Source: Heterodera schachtii (Eukaryota; Nematoda; Chromadorea; Rhabditida; Heteroderidae). Taken from it: a DNA stretch of 64,000 nucleotides. Under the pieces are notes generated by a model. The model did not search any database. It was given only the letters and a program-made list of their open reading frames with translations, and was not told the origin of the DNA. Positions 38,829 through 51,446 of this stretch are shown in pieces. The position numbers were made by a program, and so were the translations under genes. Every line of letters starts with the position of its first letter. Position 1 is the stretch's first letter. Location: contig SIJG01000029.1 of the NCBI GenBank assembly GCA_023374025.1, positions 910,342-974,341 on the forward strand, read 5' to 3'.

Positions 38829-39293
38829 ATAAATATTTTTATTTATTCTTTGCCCATTAAACTGTTTTTAAATGTTTTTGCCAACCAAACTGGATATATT
38901 TCGTAAGCTTATGCCAAAATGAAAGGTGTTTTTTTCTCTGAATTCTCTATTTACTGGTTCACCTCTCGTTTTTCGGACGCTGTGTTGTACCATGGACTAA
39001 TTCGACCCTCATAAAATGAATATTAATATAAATTAAATGTGACGAAATACGGACACAAAAACACAGACAGAAAATATTAACAAAACAATTGAATATATCG
39101 TAACAACAATAAATCGGAGTCAAAAGCGCATAAGACTTCACCAAATGCCATGCCAAAGAAAGGGCCGTAACCAAAAAAGAACAGTTCGGAGAGGAAAATC
39201 AGATTTAAAAGAATTAATCCAATTACCCTTAAAAATTTTCATTTTGTTTACGGCCTAACTCCAATGGCTAATATTTCCTTCCGCCCTCCCCCA

Positions 39294-41420
39294 TCAATCG
39301 CTGTCCTCCGCGCCCGCCTCCCTCGGCCCGTCCGTGTCTTTGTGCTGCGCCCGTGCCGCCTCCTCCGCGTCCGCCGCTTGGTCCAACCCTTTGGGCGCGA
39401 CCATCCCCTCCTCCTCCTCCGCTTCACTTTCGCCCCCTTCCTCTTCCTCCTGCTCCTCCAACAGTTCCATCCTCCGTTTTGCCGCTTCCTCGTCCATGTC
39501 AGCCAACACTTTGGGCTGCAAACAGAAAATTTGTTGACTTTTTGGGGGAAGTTTTATTTTACCGGAACGATCACTTTGAAAGTGCCTTTGTACGACTCAA
39601 TGCATTCTCTGATGGCATCCAATGCTTTGGTCACTGCCTGTGAAATAAAATTTGGTTGGCTTTGCTCCGTTTCACCGGGTCATTCCCCAGCAAAAGTAAT
39701 CATTTCGTAAAAACGCACTTCCATTCCTCCCTCGCGGTCCATTGTTTGTGTTGCTAAAATGCGAATAAAGTCAATGAAATTATTTTACAATGTTCGGCAC
39801 TTACTCACTACGAAAAGCGGAGCAGCGATGAGATTAATCTGAAAATGAAATTGAAGGGCTTAAAGTGATGTTTTAATGAAGAAAGAATGGCAATGTCTGT
39901 GAATAGAGTTCGACCTGGACCTGAACCCAGGCCTAGATTTTTCCTGAATCGAAGTCCAGGTCATTTTTCAGCAACTTGGATTTTGTCCAGGAAATCCAAG
40001 TATAGTTCAAATATGAAATAAATCAAGGCCCAGATTAGGCACGAAAACGTGGATTTCCTGGACAATATTATCGAGTGAGTGACCAAGCTTTTTTAAAAAT
40101 ATGAACTCTAGTGAAAAGTTCTTTTTGAAATTTGAATAAACGTTTTACTGACTTTTATTGGCATTTTCTCCGTGGACATTCCCTTGCCGACCATCAGCGC
40201 TTTCTTCACCGCCTCAATGCCTTCGTAGGAGAAACAACTCACTTCGATGTCCGCTCGAATTTTGAGTGCTTTGGGCGTCAGTTTCTTTTGAATTTCTTCC
40301 ACCAATTTGGCGCGCACTTTGGCCTCGATTTCGCACTCGTCGAAAACGGACGGATCGCTGAAAAGGAATTGGGGAAAATGGATAAAATTAAGCCAGACAT
40401 TACGAGGCTTTGTGGTGGTAAAAATATGAGGGTCCATTCCCTTCCATTCCCCACTCGTAAATCATTTCCCATATCGACTCCCCCCGCCCACCACCACCCA
40501 GCCCGATTAATTCGAAAACAAAACTTGAAATTCTTAAGAATTCATTCAAAAATTCTAATTTTTATCAGGGAAGTGATATGGAGAATTGAAGGGGAAGAAA
40601 CCAATTTCTACAAAAAAAAAACAATTTTTTTAACACTTACTTTACGGCTTTTGTGAACACTTCATATGAACCTGCTTTTTTCTTCATCTTACGGTCGAAA
40701 TGCCAAGCGGTCTAAAAGGGACAAATGAAAAAACCTATTTGTGAAAAACAGGAGGCAACAGAAAATATTTTCGTTTGATAGTATTCAAAATTAATAATTT
40801 TGACACTAAAAAAGAAAACCCTGCAATGCGTTCTCTCTCAATTTGTTTACAACATAAGCAAGAGGTGCTTATCAAATTTTGGATAGCAATAACTGGGGAA
40901 ATGACCTTATCATACAGTTGCAGCAACTGCGCATTGTCCGTGTACCCCAATTGCTCCGCGACGTGTCTCAAAATGCTATTCACCGCTTTGGCACGCGCGT
41001 AACGGTCAAAGCATTGGACCAAATCGGTGGGGTAGACGCGCCGTTTCGACACATCAATGACACCTAAAAGGGACAAAAAGGAATTTTGGCATTTTATCGT
41101 AATCAGTGCAATCTTCTGACCTTTTTCCACTCGAACGACGACAACGCATTCGCTCCTCCCAACTTTGATTAATTTGTTGACTGAACGAATTCGACGCCGG
41201 GAAAGTTCCGAAAGTTGGAGCATTCCTTCTGAAAAAAGCGAACATTTGACAAAACGTAAATAAAAATAACATTTTGCATCTTTTGTATGTTACCTTTACT
41301 GTCGTACTCCGAAAGTGTCACATATGCGCCGACCTCCTCGATTTTATCAATTTTAACCATTACAGGGTCATCAATTTCTGGGAATTCGTCCGCATAAAAA
41401 CGGCACGAAAGAGTTGCCAT
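39294..41420 (-). CDS. eif-2alpha: Translation initiation factor eIF2 subunit alpha
   Basis: Delivers initiator tRNA to the 40S ribosome as part of eIF2; phosphorylation of its Ser51 is the integrated stress response switch. Nine exons, all in phase: 41420-41294, 41228-41121, 41063-40906, 40711-40641, 40357-40153, 39838-39805, 39753-39719, 39637-39563, 39515-39294, giving 344 residues (the human protein has 315). The start reads [15 protein letters not shown]. The S1 domain runs to [18 protein letters not shown]. The regulatory site is [11 protein letters not shown]; its Ser is residue 52 counting Met, matching Ser51. [30 protein letters not shown] and STEKMPIK are conserved. The C-terminal tail is longer and more acidic than usual. 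Exons 6 and 7 are only 34 and 35 nt. Confidence 0.97.
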
Positions 41421-42196
41421 TATAAATGTTTTAAAAGGAAGTTATTCAATAACATAAAAAGGATAAAAAGGCAATTATGTAGAATTGTGGTCCCAAAAAA
41501 ATAAAATTGGTTTGGTTTTTCCTGGGAGTTAAAAAATGCGCTGATACTGATTTTGAAAAATCAACGCCCGATTAATTTTCTTTAAATTTGCAAAAAATCA
41601 AGGATTGAATGAAAAATCATAAACAAAACATTCATTTTGGCAAATTCTTCGTAACAACTCATTTTTCATCCAAGGAAACACAAAACAAAATTTTAAAATT
41701 ATTCATAGAAATTTTATGGCATTATGTCATTACCTAATTTAATATTTCCCGGCGCGCCTATCGGCACCGGCGGACCCTAAAAATCCTTTATTTTCTTAAA
41801 AATTTAGCTCAAGAATCACCAAAATTTGGATAACTATTTTCGATCCGAGCCCGGAGACTAAAAATCAAGATATGAACTCGAACTGACGCGATTTAAGCAC
41901 GGGGACTACTGAGTCATATAAAAATAGACACTTCAGCAACAAAAACGATTGAATAAAAACAGTTAACAACTGTTGCATTGGCATCGCAAACGAGGCGCTA
42001 CCAAATGGTTTTTAGATGTTGACATTGAATCAGTGTATCAACTCTCAAAATTTAGGACCTGATTTTTTTGAAAAGGATGAGAAAAAAATTTGTTGAGCAA
42101 AGGCTCCTGAAGAATTTCAGACCCGACTAAAGTGCTCATTATATGCGCAAATAATAAAATCCAATCAAATATTCAACAAAGAAACAATTTGGTCAG

Positions 42197-43192
42197 TCAA
42201 TGTAAAAAATCTGTTCCTTCAAAAACTTCATAATACGTATCCCTGAATGCTTCAGGCAATTCGATGGCCGGGTGTCCTTTGCGCGCCAACAAGAAGTTGA
42301 CGAGCAAGCGGCAGGTCCTGCCGTTTGCATCCTCGAAGGGATGAATTTTTGCCTGAAAAGGGGTCCCAAAATTAATTTTTGAGTGTGATTATCTTTTTTG
42401 AATTTTTCTAATTCATGGAATCTGATATGATTTAACAACGTATAGAGGTGTAGTTTTAACCTCTGATTCTTTACCAGGTGGTGGTGTGCCTCGGCGACGA
42501 ATGCCGCAAGTCCCGAACCATCGGATGCCTTCCCATCCATTTCCATTCAATAAAGCAATATCCGCCATTTTCCCAGGCACTTCTTCCGGGTCTATAGCAG
42601 TTCGTACAATGGCAGTTCGTACAAAGGCGTTTCGTACAATGGCAGTTCGTACAATTGGCAGTTTGTACAATGGGCAGTTCGTACAATGGGCAGTTCGTAC
42701 AATAGGCAGTTCGTACAATGGAGTTTCGTACAATGGGACTTTCTTATTTTTTTTTTTAAATTGCTAACTTAGAAATTTTTCAAGAAAAAAATCTTAGAAA
42801 ATTTTTTTGAGAAATTTTCAGCGATTTTTTGGAAAATTTTTTGAAAAATCTTAGTAATTCATCATAAAAATTTCCCAAAAACTTTTTTTTTCTTAGAATT
42901 TTCTTAAGAAAAAACTTTCTAAGATTTTTTTCTTGAAAAATTTCTAAGTTAGCAATTTTAAAAAAATAAATAAGAAAGTCCCATTGTACGAAACCCCATT
43001 GTACGAAACTCCATTGTATGAACTGCCTATTGTACGAACTGCCCATTGTACGAACTGCCATGACCCCCTTCTTCCGGGGTCACTTCGATGGGACGGCCAC
43101 CAACGTTCACTTCGACCTCCCGGTACACCCCAGCCGCTTCCGCCCCATCCGGATCGCCCACGTAAATGTGGTGATGAAGAGATATGATGCTG
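42197..43192 (-). pseudogene. Fic-domain (FICD-like AMPylase) gene, disrupted
   Basis: Fic enzymes transfer AMP to protein hydroxyls; animal FICD modifies the ER chaperone BiP. The exon from about 43192 reads LHHHIYVGDPDGAEAAG, then VYREVEVNVGG, as in the region before the Fic core. The 42592-42475 segment reads EEVPGKMADIALLN and FVAEAHHHL. The last exon, 42352-42197, carries the Fic motif IHPFEDANGRTCRLL, which has Ala where the usual HPFxDGNGR has Gly, then a stop after YYEVFEGTDFLH. Two breaks are visible. A 475-bp insertion sits between the two copies of PEE, flanked by a duplicated CTTCTTCCGG-GTC. A one-base frameshift lies near GGATGGGAAGG (about 42530). Upstream exons, TPR or membrane segments were not found. 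Confidence 0.75.
42593..43067. mobile_element. Foldback (long inverted repeat) element inserted in the Fic gene
   Basis: Each end consists of tandem copies of a roughly 15-bp unit, GGCAGTTCGTACAAT: about nine on the left and five on the right, in inverted orientation. Inside lies an inverted AT-rich arm beginning GGGACTTTCTTATTT and continuing TTGCTAACTTAGAAATTTTT. Flanks show a 13/14-bp direct duplication, CTTCTTCCGGGTC at 42580 and CTTCTTCCGGGGTC at 43068, as expected for a target-site duplication. It has no coding capacity, so it would be non-autonomous. Confidence 0.8.
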
Positions 43193-43301
43193 CTCTCAAA
43201 AAAAACATGTCCGATGGTTTAGATATTAAAAAAATAATTTATTGTAATTCACGCACTTTGTATCATTAGGTGTTTTGCTTATAATTAGAAAGAAAACCAA
43301 T

Positions 43302-43406
43302 ATGGATCATTCTACAACAGAAATTTGCACCGCAAACGGTGTGAAGAGCAAAAAAAAGGTCTCGTTTCCCAAGGGCGGTGTCCCTACCCCAGCCGAAATC
43401 CTTTAA
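43302..43406 (+). CDS. Small ORF with PP1-docking-like KVSF motif
   Basis: A 34-codon ORF, ATG at 43302 to TAA at 43404. It contains KSKKKVSFPKGG, which fits the RVxF-type docking motif for protein phosphatase 1 (basic residues, then V-x-F). No flanking exons were found. It may be a fragment of a PP1 regulatory protein, an exon whose partners I cannot see, or chance. Confidence 0.25.
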   Translation: MDHSTTEICTANGVKSKKKVSFPKGGVPTPAEIL

Positions 43407-43529
43407 CCGTCCCCTAATTACACCAATCGAAAGCACTCATTGATGAAAGATCATAGATTTAGCAACCTTTTAGTTAAGTTCTAGCTTTCCTATCATTTTT
43501 CATTACATCACAAAGTTGACAATATGTAC

Positions 43530-44274
43530 CTGCTCTGTTATTTTCTTACAATAAGTGAACTGTGCGTTGTCAAATATTGCAAGATAAATTTTGTCGTTTT
43601 TGAAAAGCGACATTGACGCGACCCGGTCCCGAATCAATGCGCGTCCTTTTTGGTTTGGCTGCGCGGCACGCATTTTAGCCGCGTGCATGTGGTCTCCTGG
43701 CGTGTCAAATACGTCGGGCGGCGGCAGTGGTGTGTCCGTTTCGGCGTTTTCTTCGGATTTGTCAGCCGGTCGGGAATTTCCATCATTGTCAGACAAAGTT
43801 AGAGGTCTTGAAGAGGTCTTGCTGGACCTATTCACAGAATTTTATATTGTATATTATAGTCTGAACCAGGATTTTGAAAACCTGGAAACCGTTCTTCCCG
43901 ATATTTTTTTCGAAAAAGAGGGGCACCATCAATAGTATTACCCTCACCTCTTTTCTTTTCATTAATTAAAGTAAATAAAAATAGTAAAATGTCATGCCTT
44001 TTCGTAAATGGTTTCTCGCTTCTTCGTTTGGAGTGCGTTTAAGCCGTGATTCTGCAGAAGTCCTTCTTTGAAGGCAATTTGCAACTGAATGCACAAAAGA
44101 ACAAATTTGGAGAATTGCTCCCCGCTTGCACTGACTTCGTTGTATTCGGATGAGTTTTCCTCCGCCATTCCCTTTACTTCCTCTAAATCGCTGAAATCAC
44201 TGCCGTCCTCCTCGGCCTGTTCCATAAAAACCAAAGCATCTAACGGATCTGATTCATCTGCAGAATCCGACATT
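43530..44274 (-). CDS. Hypothetical acidic protein, two candidate exons
   Basis: Exon candidates: 44274 down to about 43992 (begins MSDSADESDPLDALVFMEQA, acidic, then FSKFVLLCIQLQIAFKEGLL and LQTKKRETIYEKA) and 43827-43530 (begins SSKTSSRPLTLSD, includes DVFDTPGDHMHAAKMR and MSLFKNDKIYLAIFDNAQF, ends CAG|GTACAT). Both look coding, but I could not find a donor in exon 1 whose phase fits exon 2, so they may not be adjacent exons. It is unclear whether they belong to the Fic gene downstream. No family recognised. Confidence 0.45.
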
Positions 44275-44340
44275 TTAAACAACCAGAAATCGAAATTGCG
44301 AAAGAAACGATGATTTATTTGCTTAAAAAAACAAATCATG

Positions 44341-45228
44341 AAACTAATTCGAACAAAGTGAATGGGACCAAAGTTTTGTTTTTATTACGAAAGTACCGTA
44401 TGACAGATTTTATCTATTTTTTTTTAATTAAAAATCTCTAGAGCAAATAAATTAACTAATTAATGTTTTGTACATAACAATTCAGCGATTGTGACCATAA
44501 GTGGAAAAGGTCCGTGTCTCTAAATTACTTCCCCTCAAAAAATTAAAATATACTGTATGCAAAAAATCGGTTTCTGTGTGTGCCAAATAACTTTTTCCAT
44601 TGTCAACCAAATCCAACAATTAAAATTATAGTCCAAAAGCTCGGACTGGCGCCGAAACGACCCCGACTCCGAATGAATTCCAAATATTTCCGGTTCCCGC
44701 TGGAAAGACTGATCCCGACAATTACCATCGCCTTAAAATTCCATTTGCCCAATCGTACTTTTTTGGACTTTGATCATTTCGCAAATTGTTTTTTCGTTTC
44801 GCAAAGAATTCAAAACAAAACAAACACTCAAACGATGGGCCAAAACAATCATCAAAAATCAACAAATGTGACAACACCCACTGATTGTGTGACTTTCCAT
44901 TTTTAAAGACACACAAAACGCAATTTGTGTACTTTTTGCATTGGGAAATTCCGCTCATATTTTTCAAAAGGTGTGACTTGTGAGTAAAACATAACTTAGG
45001 TATGTATAAATACATATGCAAAAGTGCCAAAATGGTCAAAATAAATGTTAGCGAAAAACCCCCAAATTGAAAAGAATTTAATCTCTATTATTTTAATTTT
45101 AAATTAATTTGAAACAAATATTAAAATAAATAAATAATAACCAAAAATAAAATATTTTGGTTTAATTTATTTAAAGTTTAAGAGAGTTTTAATTAATATT
45201 GTTATTCGTTTATATTTATTTTCCTAAA
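44341..45228. other. AT-rich intergenic region upstream of catalase
   Basis: No gene supported. A stretch at 44600-44760 has partly open frames on both strands (minus reads REPEIFGIHSESGSF after an acceptor-like TTTCCAG) but no start, donor or partner exon. 45060-45220 is very AT-rich and is the likely catalase promoter or 5' region. Confidence 0.4.
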
Positions 45229-48228
<3,000 letters not shown>

Positions 48229-48609
48229 TGAGGGACAATGAGAGAGGGATGAGGAGACGAATTGTGAATTAAAAATAATTAATTGGCATAAATGACATCA
48301 TGCAATTAAACCACCCGAACCAATTAACTAAAATTAATTGTACTTAATAAAATAAATTGCCTATGCAAATTACGCATGACTGTCAAACAAAAAATTGTAA
48401 CTGAATTTGATGGTTTATTTCTTGATTTATTATCTTTTAAAAGATTTAAATTATAAAATTCTCAAAATATTTGAGATCACAATTAAGTCAATTCAAAAAT
48501 GAATAAAAATTTGTGCTGTCTGAGGTAATAAATATTTTGAATTCGAAAATGAATTAGAATTATAAATGTGTCTGGTCATCTTTTCTGCTCCTCACAATCT
48601 GTGCTTTGT

Positions 48610-50633
48610 TTATTCATGCAAATACTCCAAAAACCATTTCCTTGAAGAAAACAAAAAAAGAAATTATTAAGCCAAACAAATGGTTTTACAAACTTTGCAA
48701 GGCGTACAACTTCTTCCATTGTGCCAGGCTCTTCGAAAAGATGGGCTAAATGAGTTTGAAGCTGACAATGAGTAAAATATATTGTCTCTTAATTAATATA
48801 TTTGCTATCTGAGAGAATGAAAAATTTAAATTTGGAAATGATTTAGGGTCATCAGAAACAAATGCAATTGTACGAGCCAGGGATGGGAGCCAACGCTCTC
48901 AAAAAAATTCGGCGCTTGGAAATCGGAATTCCGCCGGCTAAAAAAATTTCGGCAATCAAAATTCAAGCATAAAAATGTCGGAAATAGGAAAATTTTTAAA
49001 TTGACAATTATGTAGAACTCGGCATTAAAAATAAAGCCGAAATTTGCATATTACTTAACAAATGTGTACTAGTGTTAACAAGAATGTTTTCTACATTTCT
49101 CAATAAGCTTTTTGAGTTTTTTGGATGCAGCTTTTTGTAGATTACTTCGAAAAGTGGCTTTTTGAGCGTTTTTAAAAGCAAAAAAAAAAAAAAAATTAGT
49201 TTGTCGGTGACCGACAGGCACCGCCAGGAGAAATTCGGAGATTTTTGCCAATTTGTCAACGTAATCTGAGCTAAAAAGACCAATTTTGTGGATTTTAGTC
49301 AAATTTTTAATTTTAACGTCGCAGGGGAAATTTTTTTTGAAAGTCGAAATTTGTTAACAAATTTTCACTAAAATTGTTAATTTTGGGTCAGTTTTTTTGT
49401 CACTTGGAAGTATGCCAAATCTCAACAAATTGAAGAATTTTTCTTATTTTCATCGACCATTTTGGCAGTCGGAATTTCAACGGTCTAAAAAATGTCAAAA
49501 ATCGGCATGCCGCATATTCTTGTTACGAGCTCTTATGGGTTAAGCCGGTGTTTCCTATTTTTTTTAGTTGGAACAAAACTTACTTGCCCCTGGCACAATG
49601 TGCAGTTTCTTTTGCTTGCAGCTGACCAATGCGTTCAACGCGCGTTCATTCATTCCGATCACTTGGCCGTCCAAGCCGCCCACGAGGAGAAGCGTTGGCG
49701 CGCACACGCGATCCAACACATTCATTGCAAGGTCGGGACGACCGCCACGCGACACAACCGCGCGGATGGGCGTCGAAGTGTCAGTGAGTGCGGCAGCGGC
49801 TGTCAACGCGGCACCGGCGCCAGTGCTGTTCAAATGTTAATTTTCAAAAAAAGAAGTCCATCCTAAAGGCAATCATGTCTTTCATTTATCACGAAATCTT
49901 TTTATTGGTCAAAATGAATGTCAGGTTCGTGATCCGTGTTTTTAGAGAAATTTAAAAACTTTTAAACAATTTTAGAAAAATGTTCGAATTAGGATTCGGG
50001 GTCCGGAATTCGCGAAAAAGGAACGGATTTGTACTCAGTGCCTCCAAACACCCCCTGAAAATTGTTATTATAATTTTCAGAAAAATTTCAAAAAAAAAAA
50101 AAAAAATTTTCGGGACCAATGAAATACAGGATTTCTCATCCTTTATTTTTTCATGCTATCCAAAATGCTCACCTCGCTCCGAAATATCCCTGGGAAAGCG
50201 TTGCTGTGTTTGGACGTGAGCGAAGCCATTCGGACGCGAGTTGAAGACGTTTGGCCAGCAAAGGGATGTCAAAAACGTTGCGACGGTCCGCCTCCTCTTC
50301 CGGCGTCAGCAAATCCAACAGAAAGGTGGCAAGCCCAGCGCGGCGCAGTTCGGACGCCACGCGCGTGTTGCGCGGACTCAGTCGTCCACTTCCGCTGCCG
50401 TGCGCGAACACAACAATGGCACGAGCGCCGGGGGGAACACCGAGCAATCCGAGCAGACCTTTAAAAATGCCAATGGAATAGAAAAGAAAGTGCACACATT
50501 CAAAAGAAAGACCTTTTGGTTCAATTTGAACTTCTTCTACGCAATCCGTTGTCATTTTGGTGGGATAGTTTCTGGTTAATTTAGTACTGCTGCTAAATTT
50601 GACAAAGCTTTTGTTCAAGCGCCTAACAAACAT
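48610..50633 (-). CDS. Dienelactone-hydrolase-type alpha/beta hydrolase, possibly of bacterial origin
   Basis: Five exons in phase: 50633-50513, 50458-50173, 49825-49584, 48745-48694, 48640-48610, giving 243 residues. Family features in order: VVFAHGSGSGRLSPRN (oxyanion region); LATFLLDLLTPEEE; FDIPLLAKRL; the nucleophile elbow GYFGASTGAGAAL, with the Ser split by an intron; VVSRGGRPDL; APTLLLVGGLDGQVIGMN (acid Asp); VPGATHLFEEPG (catalytic His). Ser, Asp and His are all present. This close pattern is typical of bacterial proteins; I do not know it as a standard animal gene. The N-terminal 26 residues before MTTDCVEEV are basic and Ser-rich, so a mitochondrial signal is possible. It converges with catalase, the stop codons being 381 bp apart. 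Substrate unknown. Confidence 0.88.
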
Positions 50634-50959
50634 TTGTCGAATCCTAAATTATTTGATACGAGACTTTTTTTTTTTGTAATTTCTTTACTTTGGCGTATTA
50701 TATATTTGTATTTTTAAATAGGAAATAACTTCTCTCTTTTCCCTTTATCTGATGTTTTCAAATTTGCATACTATAGAAATAATATGACGAACAAAAAATT
50801 GTCTGAATCGAATTTTCTAGTATGTTTTTATGTTTTTCTATGCCATTTTTGTATGAGATCATTATGAAAATTAACTTTTCTGTAATACAGTAGTTTGTCA
50901 CCCCCCCCTTTTTTTGGAAAAAAACTTTTTTTTTTAATTTTAATGTCATATAAAAAATT

Positions 50960-51262
50960 TTCTGGGGTTTTTGAGGTCGCTGATCACGAATCCGGCATCC
51001 ATTTGGGCCAATTCTGAACCCCGGGCCCAAACTCGAACAAAAAGTCGAAAATCCAAATTTTCCAATTTGAGTTTTTCGTATAAAAACATCTTAAATGATC
51101 TTTTATTGCAAAATTGAAGCTTTCAGAAGAATGTCCCGTTTATTTAAATAAAGCTTAATTAATAATGCGAAATCCAAAAATTTGGATTTTCGACTTTTTG
51201 TTCTAGTTCGGGTCCGGATTATGCCGGATTCATGATCAGCGACCTCGAAAAGCCCAGGAAAC
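50960..51262. mobile_element. MITE-like inverted-repeat element
   Basis: The left arm (about 50960-51065) contains GAGGTCGCTGATCACGAATC, then CGGCAT, then GAACAAAAAGTCGAAAATCC. The right arm (about 51170-51262) is its reverse complement with some mismatches (ATGATCAGCGACCTC at the end). The arms are about 90 bp, the spacer about 100 bp, and there is no coding capacity. Confidence 0.7.
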
Positions 51263-51385
51263 GTGTTCTATGATTTTAGAAATTTTTTTTAAAAAACAAT
51301 TTGGAATTGGCAAAATTTTCAAAAATAATTTTCAAAAGTTTCATTTTTTTAATTTTTTGGACAAATGAAGTAAAAATATTAATTT

Positions 51386-51446
51386 TGTGGATCGGACTCG
51401 AACCCTTTGCTGTTTTAGAAAAACCACTGACAATGAGCCCACACAT
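51386..51446 (-). other. tRNA-like element with B-box, related to the 38.75-kb copy
   Basis: The minus strand reads TGTGTGGGCTCATTG, then CAGTGGTTTTT, and after about 15 bases GGGTTCGAGTCCGATCCACA. The B-box GGTTCGAGTCC is perfect and the A-box region is degenerate. The 5' TGTGTGG and the 3' CCACA pair only partly. It shares both box regions with the element at 38752-38828. Confidence 0.5.

Larger units (their letters stand above)
37623..39293. other. Intergenic region between grl and eIF2-alpha
   Basis: Apart from the broken ORF at 38092-38368 and the tRNA-like element at 38752-38828, no gene is seen. The base composition changes here from homopolymer-rich sequence to AT-rich sequence. Confidence 0.5.

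Noticed and set aside
44580..44906. 108-codon plus-strand ORF and its minus-strand counterpart
   Set aside because: Neither has a credible start, donor or recognised domain.
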